The notes beneath the pieces were generated by a model that searched no databases, had not been told where the DNA came from, and worked only from the letters and a program-made list of their open reading frames with translations. A DNA stretch of 64,000 nucleotides from Shewanella sp. AS1. GTDB taxonomy: Bacteria; Pseudomonadota; Gammaproteobacteria; Enterobacterales; Shewanellaceae. Shown here one piece after another: positions 26,731-34,414 of this stretch. Both the position numbers and the translations under genes were made by a program. Where the stretch lies: the NCBI RefSeq assembly GCF_021412565.1, contig NZ_JAKCLJ010000001.1:620001-684000 (forward strand), read 5' to 3'. Each line of letters starts with the position of its first letter. Position 1 is the stretch's first letter.

Positions 26731-27102
26731 CATTAAGGAACAGGCTTAAATGAAACGAAATAGGCGCAAGGGAAAAGGATGAAGCGTCAATGGAGTGGGT
26801 AGGAAAACCCCTATGGTATGGGATGTACCAAGGAGCTGATTTGAGCTAGTAGATAGATATCTATGCACTCGCTAATCATAGGTTCATTTAAGCATCGGGA
26901 GTGTATTTCAAGGAGGGAATACAAGCCAAAAGGATTGGGATTTCAGTTAAATGGAATGGCTGAACTAGGGATAGTGAACTAAGGATAAACCGACAGGATG
27001 TTTTGATTGGCAGGAGCCAGAGTGTAGTAACATAGCAATCTTAGCCAAATATCGGCTTTGAGTTGCACGAAGAAGGCGTACTTTTTAGTACGCCTTTTTT
27101 TA
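26731..27102 (+). ncRNA. csrB: CsrB-family CsrA-sequestering RNA, copy 1
   Basis: About 372 nt with no plausible coding frame and 17 GGA motifs, many as AAGGA, AGGGA or CAGGA. Several are displayed in hairpin loops, such as TGGC-AGGA-GCCA at 27008-27019 and the GTATT...AATAC stem around AAGGAGGG near 26903-26922. CsrB RNAs bind many CsrA dimers through such loops and relieve translational repression. The locus sits between syd and yqcC, as csrB does in E. coli. A GacA/UvrY site and a -10 precede it and a strong terminator ends it. The 5' end is a prediction. Confidence 0.9.
27073..27102 (+). terminator. Intrinsic terminator of csrB-like RNA 1
   Basis: Stem AAGGCGTAC / GTACGCCTT with a 6-base loop and a T tract of seven. 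Confidence 0.93.
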
Positions 27103-27264
27103 TTGTCGGTAGAAAGCAGTTTTTGGGAGTCTTTGTTAGAGGTGACGATTTATATGCTTGCTTTGAGCAAGCTTGAGTCTGCGATATCAACACCATTGTT
27201 TGCTGTTATTTACCTGTTTTCTTTTAAGTTTGGGGAAATGTAGCAGACATAATGCCTGTTACTT

Positions 27265-27282
27265 TGTAAGAGATCTCTCACA
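27265..27282. promoter_or_regulatory. GacA/UvrY upstream activating site of csrB-like RNA 2
   Basis: TGTAAGAGATCTCTCACA is an 18-bp near-palindrome. The first half is the exact GacA box half-site, and the second (CTCACA) differs by one base. Its centre is about 177 bp before the predicted start of the second RNA. Confidence 0.85.
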
Positions 27283-27347
27283 AGCGCGTGAGACTTATAA
27301 CAGCTTTATTGTGTCGATCTCCATTAACACTAAATTAACATTATATT

Positions 27348-27360
27348 AATCAATTAGTTA
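27348..27360 (+). promoter_or_regulatory. Candidate IHF site in the csrB-like RNA 2 promoter
   Basis: AATCAATTAGTTA matches the IHF consensus WATCAANNNNTTR at every position. It lies between the GacA/UvrY site and the -10, where a bend would bring activator and polymerase together. No equal match was seen before copy 1. Confidence 0.5.
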
Positions 27361-27438
27361 TCTGTTTTTGCCATTGGTATGATTTTTAATATAAAAAAGT
27401 TTATTTATGAATTGGATAAAAAAGTGTTGTCGCTCCAA

Positions 27439-27444
27439 TAGAAT
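27439..27444 (+). promoter_or_regulatory. -10 of csrB-like RNA 2
   Basis: TAGAAT, with a predicted start near 27451. The downstream bases (AGC then TT, AAGGA) align with those after the copy 1 -10. Confidence 0.55.
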
Positions 27445-27450
27445 TAGCTT

Positions 27451-27792
27451 TGTTCAAGGATGAATGGTGTAAGCCGAGTGATTGGCGAGTGCGATGGAGT
27501 CGCTATCTCTTCAGGGAAGATGTTTTACTGCCTAGGATGGTGGTATACACGGAGTGTATAGAAGGGATGCTCAAGGAAGATTAAAGGACACGTATTAAGG
27601 ATGATACACACTTGGTAGGATGCCAGGTTATGGACAGTACCGATTTTAAGGATATTTAGGTACAAGGAAACAGTGCAGGGATGATGCAGGAAGCAAATAG
27701 TCGCATGGATGGTGCAGGGAGCACAGTTATAGCGGGATAGCTTAGCAAAAAGATAGAAGGCGCGGCCCTTAAATGAGCCGCGCCTTTTCCTT
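27451..27792 (+). ncRNA. CsrB-family CsrA-sequestering RNA, copy 2
   Basis: About 342 nt with 18 GGA motifs and no coding frame. The hairpins are unusually clear: TATACAC-GGA-GTGTATA (27544-27560), GCGA-TGGAG-TCGC (27491-27503), GTGC-AGGGA-GCAC (27712-27724), TGCA-GGGATGA-TGCA (27674-27688) and GTACC...GGTAC around AAGGAT (27638-27662). It has its own GacA/UvrY site, candidate IHF site, -10 and terminator. Sequence outside the motifs differs from copy 1, so this is an old duplication or an independent paralogue (a csrC-like role). The 5' end is predicted. Confidence 0.9.
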
Positions 27793-27794
27793 TT
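27757..27794 (+). terminator. Intrinsic terminator of csrB-like RNA 2
   Basis: Stem AAGGCGCGGC / GCCGCGCCTT with a 10-base loop, then TTCCTTTTC. Confidence 0.93.
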
Positions 27795-27823
27795 CGATTA
27801 TTTTATTCTGTATCTGAAAGAGG

Positions 27824-28219
27824 CTATTTACAGCCACCGGATTTACATCCGCCGCGGCTGCCACCACCACAACTTCCGCCTATGGTTCCCGTGGCTTCTG
27901 GGGCTTCTAACCATTCGGGCTCAGGGAAGATAGGCCATTGAATCTTCTGAACCTTCTTTCCGTGCATCCAGATAGATGCCTTATATTGGTTGATGCCGTC
28001 TGTACTAAATTCCATCATGAACTTGGCTTTCCAGGTGAGGCCACTCGTGCCTCCTATGCTTGGACGGGCCGATTCCATTGCTATGGCTAACAGTTGCACA
28101 CGTTGTTTGCGACATTCGCTGTGGGCAAAACGTCTACTCAATTCTGCCATCTGTCTCAGTTGCCAGAAAAAAGCGATGATCACCACTAGGGCAGCAATCA
28201 TTAAAAAGTCGGTCATCAT
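27824..28219 (-). CDS. DUF3301 membrane-anchored protein with Gly/Cys tail
   Basis: This 131-residue protein has an N-terminal membrane segment (LMIAALVVIIAFFWQL, about 5-20), then the cytosolic DUF3301 pattern: RxxAxxxCxxQxVQLL, a KFMMEFSTDG strand region and GKKVQKIQWP. The last 19 residues are Gly/Ser/Lys with three cysteines (SCGGGSRGGCKSGGCK), which is unusual for the family and could bind metal. It overlaps the upstream DUF3549 gene by 4 bases (ATGA). Function unknown; the DUF3549-DUF3301 pair next to yqcC-truC is, from memory, common to Vibrio and Shewanella. Confidence 0.82.
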   Translation of the reverse strand: MMTDFLMIAALVVIIAFFWQLRQMAELSRRFAHSECRKQRVQLLAIAMESARPSIGGTSGLTWKAKFMMEFSTDGINQYKASIWMHGKKVQKIQWPIFPEPEWLEAPEATGTIGGSCGGGSRGGCKSGGCK

Positions 28220-29229
28220 GCTTTGGTCACCTTAAAAAGTCCGCCAATGGCGGCCGATAAACTTGGACTGCGATCCGGCGAGCGAAGTGCCATTAACAGT
28301 TCGGTGCGGATAGCTGGAATAGCAACGATATCAGCAAAGATCTGGTTAAAGAAGTCTTGTTCCTGTTTCGCCAAGGCTTCGAGGTAAAGAGTGCGAGTTT
28401 GATCGTCTTTCAGTGCGTTCCAGTTACGGGCAGCAATGGTGATTAAAGCCTCGCTGCTTAATTCATTTAATTCGGCTAAATAGGCGATGGCTTGTCTGGC
28501 GTAGCTTGGTTGGGAGGCTAAGGCGCGCAGGAAGAAAAGTCTGTGTTCTGGCTCGGCGTGCTTTAGTTTGGCTGACAGATGCTCGGCAACCTTATCGCTG
28601 AGAGTGAGGTGTTCCAGCTGCTGACACAAAGCGATTTGCACTTCGATGGCGCAGTGGTCAAAGGCGCGCATGATCTGCTGCTGGTGATCCAGCTCATTAG
28701 CCCGCACACAGAGGTCGGCAATACCCTGCAGACCCACATCTTGCCAGCGAGTCGAATCGATTTGTCCGGACAGATATTGATAGGCAAATTCATACTGAGG
28801 CGAGGCGGCTTTCCCTAGCTGTTTTTTGACTAAGGCGTTAAAGCAGGCCAGTTTCTCCGCCGGTGGTTTAAAAGCAAAGGGGTGATTGGCTAACTTATCT
28901 TGCTGCTCTTGAGTCATATTCTGAGTCGGTGAACTACCAAGGGCTTCAATCACCATACGAATGAATTGGGTGCGCGGAGCAGGTGATAACAGGCCGCGCT
29001 CATCCAGAGGTAACTTTAAAAACCAGACATAATATTGCTCACTCTCGTCCCAAAAGACGATAGCAAATTGAGCATGACCTTGAATGGGCGACGGATAAGG
29101 GGCACTAAGCTCTTCTATCTGGGCGAAGGCGACCCTGTCGATATGTTGCACTCGGCGGCCTAGATCATAGACTTCAAACTGGGTATTGGCAGCGGTTAAA
29201 AATTGGGTGAGGGTGGTGATTTCAGTCAT
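28216..29229 (-). CDS. DUF3549 family protein
   Basis: This is a 337-residue cytosolic protein. The open frame reaches 29385, but its first 52 codons cross the divergent yqcC promoter and start. The ATG at 29229 (MTEITTLTQFLTAAN) is the natural beginning and matches how I recall the family. The second half is an array of short helical units (HEAT-like: about residues 180-320, for example EHLSAKLKHAEPEHRLFFLR). No catalytic motif is seen. It is cotranslated with the DUF3301 gene and divergent from yqcC. Function unknown. Confidence 0.82.
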   Translation of the reverse strand: MTEITTLTQFLTAANTQFEVYDLGRRVQHIDRVAFAQIEELSAPYPSPIQGHAQFAIVFWDESEQYYVWFLKLPLDERGLLSPAPRTQFIRMVIEALGSSPTQNMTQEQQDKLANHPFAFKPPAEKLACFNALVKKQLGKAASPQYEFAYQYLSGQIDSTRWQDVGLQGIADLCVRANELDHQQQIMRAFDHCAIEVQIALCQQLEHLTLSDKVAEHLSAKLKHAEPEHRLFFLRALASQPSYARQAIAYLAELNELSSEALITIAARNWNALKDDQTRTLYLEALAKQEQDFFNQIFADIVAIPAIRTELLMALRSPDRSPSLSAAIGGLFKVTKA

Positions 29230-29269
29230 GGCGCTTGTTAACTCTGAGTGACAGCTTTTAATGGCGGCT

Positions 29270-29302
29270 ATTATAGGGACAAGCGCACTGAGATGGTATA
29301 AT
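29270..29302. promoter_or_regulatory. Divergent -10 elements between DUF3549 and yqcC
   Basis: A TATAAT faces each way: on the minus strand at 29275-29270 toward DUF3549 and on the plus strand at 29297-29302 toward yqcC. Neither has a consensus -35. Confidence 0.4.
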
Positions 29303-29367
29303 TTGGCGAAAATTAGCGATCCAGGCCAGGATGGTGACTCGCTTATCAGTGTTAAACCGGAGGACGT

Positions 29368-29685
29368 TTGTACTCTTTTACCCAAAAGCAGTTAACTTTG
29401 ATTGAGCTGGAACTCAAGTCTTTGGCTATGTGGGCGAGCTCGCCGCCCTCTGAAGAGGCGCTGGTGGATCCGACTCCTTTTGCCTGTGAGTCACTGGCCT
29501 TTGAGCAGTGGCTGCAATTTATCTTTATCCCTAAGATGAGCCAGCTGGTGGCGCTGAAAGCCCCCTTGCCGCAGCGAATAGCGTTAGCCCCTATGGCCGA
29601 GCATGTGTGGCAGAATCAACCCAAGATGAAGCGTTTAACAACACTTTTAAATCAATTAGATGAGCGTTTGAGTGAACCAAGATAA
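29368..29685 (+). CDS. yqcC: YqcC family protein
   Basis: This 105-residue protein is homologous to E. coli YqcC, with the shared core FEQWLQFIFIPKM and PLPQRIALAPM and the C-terminal LLNQLDE. Function is unknown; in E. coli it also precedes truC. The start is a TTG at 29368 with GGAGG four bases upstream. No better in-frame start exists. The 3' end overlaps truC by 14 bases. Confidence 0.85.
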   Translation: MYSFTQKQLTLIELELKSLAMWASSPPSEEALVDPTPFACESLAFEQWLQFIFIPKMSQLVALKAPLPQRIALAPMAEHVWQNQPKMKRLTTLLNQLDERLSEPR

Positions 29686-30520
29686 TCCGTTAGAGCCTGA
29701 AAAATTATTAGAACAAGAGCAGAGCGCAGACAATGACGCTTTAGCCGATGATGTGGCGCCAGAGATCAGCATCCTTTACGAAGATGAGGATATTGTTGCT
29801 ATCCATAAACCCGCAGGTTTATTGGTTCACCGCAGTTATCTTGCTAGGCGAGAGCGCTTTTTTGCGATGCAACTGACACGGGATAAAGTGGGTTGCCATG
29901 TTTTTCCTGTGCACCGCTTAGATAGGCCTACCTCAGGGGTTTTGCTGTTCGCGAAAAGTGCCGAGATGGCCAATCTGCTGTGTGAACAGTTTGCTACTAA
30001 GGAGATTGAAAAACAGTATCTTGCGCTGGTGCGCGGAAATATATTAGAGGGAGATTGTCTCGATTACCCCTTAAAGCAGGAGTTTGATGAACTGGGAGAT
30101 AAATATGCCGATCCCGATAAGGCGGCCCAGGAGGCGCAGACCAGTTATCAACCGCTGCTGAATTGTGAGATCCCTTATCCTTCAGGCCGCTATGCCACCA
30201 GTCGTTTCGCCTTAGTGCAATTAACCCCACATACAGGGCGAAAACATCAACTGCGTAGGCACATGGCGCATCTGCGTCACCCGATTATTGGTGATACGAC
30301 TCATGGTGACGGTAAGCAGAATCGCTTTTTCCGTGAACATTTTGGGATTAACCGTTTATGGTTAATCGCCAAAATGCTGCGTTTTACTCATCCAAGGACC
30401 GGTGAACCGATCAGCATAGAAACAGAGCTGGAGTCAGAATGGTTAACGATTTTTGAGGCCCTGGGCTGGCAAGAGGCGATCGAGAGTGATTCAGGTATGC
30501 TTATCTGTGAGCAGCTTTAA
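29672..30520 (+). CDS. truC: tRNA pseudouridine synthase C
   Basis: TruC isomerises U65 of tRNAs to pseudouridine. The catalytic aspartate is in HRLDRPTSGVLL, at about residue 89. The later LVQLTPHTGRKHQLRRH motif II/III block is complete. The 282-residue form has an acidic 30-residue N-terminal extension compared with E. coli (260), a consequence of the GTG start at 29672, which overlaps yqcC. There is no internal Met that would give a shorter form. Cytosolic. Followed by a terminator. Confidence 0.94.
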   Translation: MNQDNPLEPEKLLEQEQSADNDALADDVAPEISILYEDEDIVAIHKPAGLLVHRSYLARRERFFAMQLTRDKVGCHVFPVHRLDRPTSGVLLFAKSAEMANLLCEQFATKEIEKQYLALVRGNILEGDCLDYPLKQEFDELGDKYADPDKAAQEAQTSYQPLLNCEIPYPSGRYATSRFALVQLTPHTGRKHQLRRHMAHLRHPIIGDTTHGDGKQNRFFREHFGINRLWLIAKMLRFTHPRTGEPISIETELESEWLTIFEALGWQEAIESDSGMLICEQL

Positions 30521-30590
30521 ATGGCACTCTCTTAGTCGAAATAGACTTAAAAGCTGACTCGATCAGTATTCAATCAGCATGAATTAAGAG

Positions 30591-30625
30591 TAAAAGGTCA
30601 GCTTCTTTTAAAGCTGGCCTTTTTA
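30591..30625. terminator. Bidirectional intrinsic terminator after truC
   Basis: Stem AAAGGTCAGCTT / AAGCTGGCCTTT (one G-T pair) with a T run. It separates truC from the convergent small ORF. Confidence 0.85.
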
Positions 30626-30629
30626 ATGG

Positions 30630-30848
30630 CTACTTTTCTTCTTCGTATTCAACATTTTCGTATTTATCATTTTCGTATTCGATGAGCTGCGAGTCGAATT
30701 CGAAGGGAGACTGGGGAGGGTGAGGCGTAAGATGATCGGGAATATGCTCAAGAGTCAGTGCATGGAGGGAGCGAAAGTAACACATGCGGCGGATATGGGC
30801 GCTACGCTGTACATGCTTTAAGTGTTTCTTTCGGCTTAAGTGTCGCAT
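30630..30848 (-). CDS. Small hypothetical protein, basic head and repeat tail
   Basis: This 72-residue protein is not recognised. The first 26 residues are strongly basic (MRHLSRKKHLKHVQRSAHIR) and the last 18 are acidic, with three 5-residue units (EYEND, KYENV, EYEEE) made by a 15-bp repeat. AAGGA lies about 10 bases before the ATG, and a terminator follows the stop within a few bases, which favours a real gene. It could be nucleic-acid binding; this is inference from charge only. Confidence 0.5.
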   Translation of the reverse strand: MRHLSRKKHLKHVQRSAHIRRMCYFRSLHALTLEHIPDHLTPHPPQSPFEFDSQLIEYENDKYENVEYEEEK

Positions 30849-30941
30849 CCGGTTTATCCTTGAAACTCAATCTAGCCATCAAGCTTTCAATAAAGTATTG
30901 TTTAATTATATGAAAATTATTCGCTTAGGGCTAAATAAAAC

Positions 30942-31388
30942 ATGAGAAAAGTGAATCTGGTATTTGGGACTGTTTATGGCAGTGCTCAATTTGTGGCCCA
31001 GACCATGGAGGAGGAACTGAGTGCTGCGGGCGTGGAGGCTCAGTTGCACCAGCCTGAGACGCTCGAAGGGTTTGTGCCGCCTGAGGATGAAGTCTTACTG
31101 ATTGTGACCTCAACCACAGGCCAAGGGGATCTGCCAGATAATATCAGCCCCTGGTTTGAGATGATGCGCAGCGATGCCCCTTACCTGCCAAAACTGGAAT
31201 ATGGGGTGATCACCCTGGGGGATTCCAGCTATGAGACTTTTTGCAATGCCGGTATTCGTTTCGATGAACTCTTTACAGAACTGGGTGCAAGGCGCATTGG
31301 TGAGCTGCTTAAAATCGATGCCTGTGAAACCATGGAGCCGGAAGAAGAGGCTAAGCGGTGGCTACAAGAGTGGATAAAACTCATCTAA
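30942..31388 (+). CDS. yqcA: Short-chain flavodoxin YqcA
   Basis: This 148-residue flavodoxin of the MioC/YqcA branch has an FMN phosphate loop FGTVYGSAQFVAQ (residues 8-20), a TSTTGQGDLPDN loop near 60 and a LGDSSYETFCNAG loop near 100. It carries electrons in the cytosol; the partner is unknown. In E. coli yqcA also follows truC, so the small ORF here is an insertion in conserved order. The next gene starts 12 bp downstream, suggesting an operon. Confidence 0.92.
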   Translation: MRKVNLVFGTVYGSAQFVAQTMEEELSAAGVEAQLHQPETLEGFVPPEDEVLLIVTSTTGQGDLPDNISPWFEMMRSDAPYLPKLEYGVITLGDSSYETFCNAGIRFDELFTELGARRIGELLKIDACETMEPEEEAKRWLQEWIKLI

Positions 31389-31399
31389 GGTAGGTTGGC

Positions 31400-32818
31400 G
31401 TGCAAAAATTCAGTCGACAATGGTTTAAGTTTGCTCAAAAACTGAGCCAGTCATTACTGCTGCCCATTGCCATCTTACCGGCAGCGGGGGTGATGATAGG
31501 CCTGGCAAACAACGAACTGCCTTTTATCTCAAATACTGTCTCGATACTCATGCTCACAGTGGGTAACCTCATCTTTGATATGATGCCCATGTTGTTCGCC
31601 GTCACTATCGCCATAGGCTTCTGTCGCGATCAAGGCTTGGCCGCTTTTAGTGCGGTTTTTGGTTACGGCGTTTTCTTTGCCAGTCTGTCGGCATTAGTCA
31701 AGATAAACCAGATCCAAGCGATGAGTATCTTAGGTATTCAGACCATAGATACAGGTATTGCAGGGGGCATGCTGCTTGGTGTGATCACTTGTTTTGCGGT
31801 CAAGTGGAGTGAAAAGCTGCGCTTACCCGCAATGTTTGCTTTTTTTGAGGGACACCGCAGTGCGCCTCTTTTAATGCTGCCGCTGGCAATATTGCAGGCC
31901 TATCTCTTCCTGATGATCTGGCCTCTCTTCTCTGTCTGGATCGAGCAGATCTCTAACTGGGCCGTTTACCAAAAGCCAGAGTTTGCCTTTGCCCTCTATG
32001 GCATGGTGGAGAGACTGCTTATTCCATTGGGGCTACATCATATCTGGAATGCGCCCTTCTTCCTTGAGATGGGGCAATACCTTAATGGCAGTGAGACAGT
32101 TCGCGGTGAGGTAGGGCGTTATCTGGCAGGGGACCCTCAGGCAGGAAATTTAGCCGGTGGCTATTTGATTAAAATGTGGGGGTTGCCTGCGGCCGCGCTG
32201 GCGATATGGCGTTGTGCGGATGTGGGCGAACGTAACCGAGTCGCGGGGATCATGTTTTCCGCCGCTTCGGCCTGCTGGCTAACTGGGGTGACAGAGCCGA
32301 TAGAATTTGCTTTTATGTTTGTAGCACCGCTGCTGTTTGTCATACATGCGTTACTAACAGGCCTTGCCTTTGCTGTAGCCATCTATTTAGATATACACCA
32401 CAGCATAGTCTTTTCCCATGGCCTAGTGGATTTCACCTTGCTCTATAAGCAGTCGGAAAATGCCGAGTGGTTGTTTATTTTGGGGCCGTTCACTGCGCTT
32501 ATCTATTACCTGGTATTTCGCGCGGCTATTTTGGCATTCGACCTTAAAACCCCAGGACGGGTATTGGGTGATGGCGCTAAGGTGGGAATGTTTTCTATCA
32601 TTAAGGCCTTGGGTGGCAAGGATAATATTATCGACTTAGGTGCTTGTTTAACTCGCCTGCGGATCAGCGTGAAGCAAGTGGATTTGGTGGATAAAGCGCT
32701 GCTTGAACGCTTAGATGCCAAAGGCGTTGTATTTGTCGGTAATGGGGTACAGATAGTTTATGGCACTAAGGCCGAGCGGATCCGGCGCTTATTGCAGCAT
32801 TATTTAGAGCGGCATTAG
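31400..32818 (+). CDS. PTS sugar transporter EIICB, glucose/GlcNAc family
   Basis: This 472-residue membrane permease of the glucose superfamily has ten or so hydrophobic segments in residues 20-380. It carries the family marks LPAAGVMIGL near the start and HHIWNAPFF at about 214 (substrate region). A short C-terminal EIIB domain has the phosphocysteine Cys416 in GACLTRLR. No EIIA is fused or adjacent, so a separate EIIA must supply phosphate. NagE and MalX are the nearest named relatives, but the substrate cannot be fixed. The GTG start at 31400 has AAGGTAGG upstream. Confidence 0.9.
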   Translation: MQKFSRQWFKFAQKLSQSLLLPIAILPAAGVMIGLANNELPFISNTVSILMLTVGNLIFDMMPMLFAVTIAIGFCRDQGLAAFSAVFGYGVFFASLSALVKINQIQAMSILGIQTIDTGIAGGMLLGVITCFAVKWSEKLRLPAMFAFFEGHRSAPLLMLPLAILQAYLFLMIWPLFSVWIEQISNWAVYQKPEFAFALYGMVERLLIPLGLHHIWNAPFFLEMGQYLNGSETVRGEVGRYLAGDPQAGNLAGGYLIKMWGLPAAALAIWRCADVGERNRVAGIMFSAASACWLTGVTEPIEFAFMFVAPLLFVIHALLTGLAFAVAIYLDIHHSIVFSHGLVDFTLLYKQSENAEWLFILGPFTALIYYLVFRAAILAFDLKTPGRVLGDGAKVGMFSIIKALGGKDNIIDLGACLTRLRISVKQVDLVDKALLERLDAKGVVFVGNGVQIVYGTKAERIRRLLQHYLERH

Positions 32819-32837
32819 GAGTTCTAGGAGAAGGTAA

Positions 32838-33671
32838 ATGCAGCAAAAAGTCTTGATCACAGATTGTGTCGATGCACCTGGGTTAATCACCAAGATCACG
32901 GGTGTCTGTTATGCCCATGGCCTCAATATCACCAAGAACAGTGAGTTTGTCGATCATGCTCAGGGGCGATTTTTTATGCGCACTCAGCTGGAAGGTAAGA
33001 TAGATGATGGGCAGCTGCTAGCGGATCTTGATGGTGTGCTGCCAGCTCAGCGCCATATTAAATTAGTCGCGGCCGGCACAAAGCGAATTGTGGTGATGGT
33101 GACGAAAGAGGCGCACTGTCTTGGTGACCTTTTAATGAAAGCCTATTACGGCGCATTAGATGTGGAAATTGCAGCAATTATAGGTAACTACGATACCTTA
33201 AAACCCCTGGCCGATAAATTTGATATCCCGTTTTATACTGTCTCCCATGAGGGATTGAGCCGGCACGAGCATGAGCAGCAGATGCTGGAGATTATCGCAA
33301 AATACCAGGTGGATTATCTGGTGTTGGCGAAATATATGCGGGTGTTGACCCCTGAATTTGTCGCGCAATATCCCAATACCATTATCAATATTCACCACTC
33401 ATTTCTGCCTGCTTTTATCGGTGCTTCGCCCTATCGCCAAGCCTGGGAGCGTGGGGTGAAAATTATCGGTGCAACCGCGCATTTTGTGAATAATTGTTTG
33501 GATGAGGGACCTATTATCAAACAGGATGTTATCCATGTGGATCATAGCTACAGTGCAGAGGAGCTGGCTAAATGTGGCCGTGATGTGGAAAAGAGTGTGC
33601 TCAGTAAGGCGCTGCAGCTGGTATTGCAGGAGGCTGTGATTGTTTATGGTAATAAGACGGTCGTGTTTTAA
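32838..33671 (+). CDS. purU: Formyltetrahydrofolate deformylase
   Basis: PurU hydrolyses 10-formyl-tetrahydrofolate to formate and tetrahydrofolate, supplying formate for PurT and balancing one-carbon pools. The 277-residue protein has an N-terminal ACT domain (residues 4-80, CVDAPGLITKITGVCYAHGLN). The C-terminal formyltransferase fold has NIHHSFLPAFIGASPYRQA (catalytic Asn/His) and GATAHFV.NCLDEGPII with its Asp. The ATG at 32838 follows AGGAG and AAGG. Ends at a terminator. Confidence 0.95.
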   Translation: MQQKVLITDCVDAPGLITKITGVCYAHGLNITKNSEFVDHAQGRFFMRTQLEGKIDDGQLLADLDGVLPAQRHIKLVAAGTKRIVVMVTKEAHCLGDLLMKAYYGALDVEIAAIIGNYDTLKPLADKFDIPFYTVSHEGLSRHEHEQQMLEIIAKYQVDYLVLAKYMRVLTPEFVAQYPNTIINIHHSFLPAFIGASPYRQAWERGVKIIGATAHFVNNCLDEGPIIKQDVIHVDHSYSAEELAKCGRDVEKSVLSKALQLVLQEAVIVYGNKTVVF

Positions 33672-33730
33672 TTGGGTCTGTTGAAACTAGCTAACTGTCG
33701 CTGAGAACTGTTGCTAAGAATGTCGATAAA

Positions 33731-33761
33731 GAAATGCCGCTCTAAGGAGCGGCATTTTTAT
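33731..33761. terminator. Bidirectional intrinsic terminator after purU
   Basis: Stem AAATGCCGCTC / GGAGCGGCATTT with a 3-4 base loop and a T run. Confidence 0.9.
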
Positions 33762-33795
33762 TCTTGCTGATTGATTCCTGCTAGTGGATCAATAC

Positions 33796-34134
33796 TTAGT
33801 AGTTGACTGCTAATATCTCATCGCTTGTATTCATCGCCAAGTCTTTAATTGTAACTGTGGCTGTGTAGGGGGCGATTTTCTTGGCTGTGCGCTGCGCACC
33901 ATTACTCAGTGCAAATTGGTGAAAGTTCTCGCCATTACAAACCAGACGAGGGAAAACACGCTGCTTATTAATGCGGTATTCTCTCATGGTTCCGTTGAAC
34001 TCAATTAGGTTGTTGCTGGCACCAGCTTTACATACTGCAATCAGGGTATTTTCCATATGCAACGACATGGCTGCCTGGGTTGAGAAGGCAAAGGGGGCTA
34101 ATGCAATCACGGCAATTGAAAGTAACTTTTTCAT
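33796..34134 (-). CDS. DUF3718 secreted protein
   Basis: This 112-residue protein has a signal peptide (MKKLLSIAVIALAPFAFSTQAA, cleavage after residue 22), so it is periplasmic or exported. It matches DUF3718 as I recall it: two conserved cysteines (CKAG near 34 and LVCNGENF near 66) could form a disulfide, with SLHMENTLIAVC at the start. Shewanella genomes often hold several copies. Function unknown. It is a single-gene unit convergent with purU. Confidence 0.82.
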   Translation of the reverse strand: MKKLLSIAVIALAPFAFSTQAAMSLHMENTLIAVCKAGASNNLIEFNGTMREYRINKQRVFPRLVCNGENFHQFALSNGAQRTAKKIAPYTATVTIKDLAMNTSDEILAVNY

Positions 34135-34337
34135 TTGGTGCTCCTAGCTGTTTATCGGGGGGATCGAATATCAGTAAAGTCGTTATTAACCCTAAAAGCT
34201 GTTAGCCATTTGTCGCTAAATGTATCTATTTGTGAGGGGTGGATCGATATGTGTCTGCAGGTAACAAAGTGTTTCTAACTGAGATAGCTTTTCATTCTCA
34301 ATGCGATTATCGCTTGTTTAGGGGCAACTGAAAAGCA

Positions 34338-34375
34338 AACAGCCAAACCACTAGGGTTTGGCTGTTAGATGTTTA
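34338..34375 (-). terminator. Intrinsic terminator after dapD
   Basis: Stem AACAGCCAAACC / GGTTTGGCTGTT. Read on the minus strand the stem is followed by TTTGCTTTTC. It lies about 50-80 bp beyond the dapD stop. Confidence 0.75.
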
Positions 34376-34414
34376 CCAAAGCTACTCTAGTAAATAGCGT
34401 GATAAATCCTGTGA

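Noticed and set aside
27058..27243. A 61-codon plus-strand open frame
   Set aside because: It starts inside the first csrB-like RNA, runs through its terminator (Phe/Leu codons from the T run) and lacks a ribosome site.
26444..27823. CRISPR array or repeat element as an explanation for the gene-free region
   Set aside because: No regularly spaced identical repeats. The recurring motif is GGA in variable hairpins, with terminators and GacA boxes, which fits CsrB RNAs.
29230..29385. N-terminal extension of the DUF3549 frame
   Set aside because: It crosses the yqcC start and the divergent promoter region; the ATG at 29229 gives the natural start.
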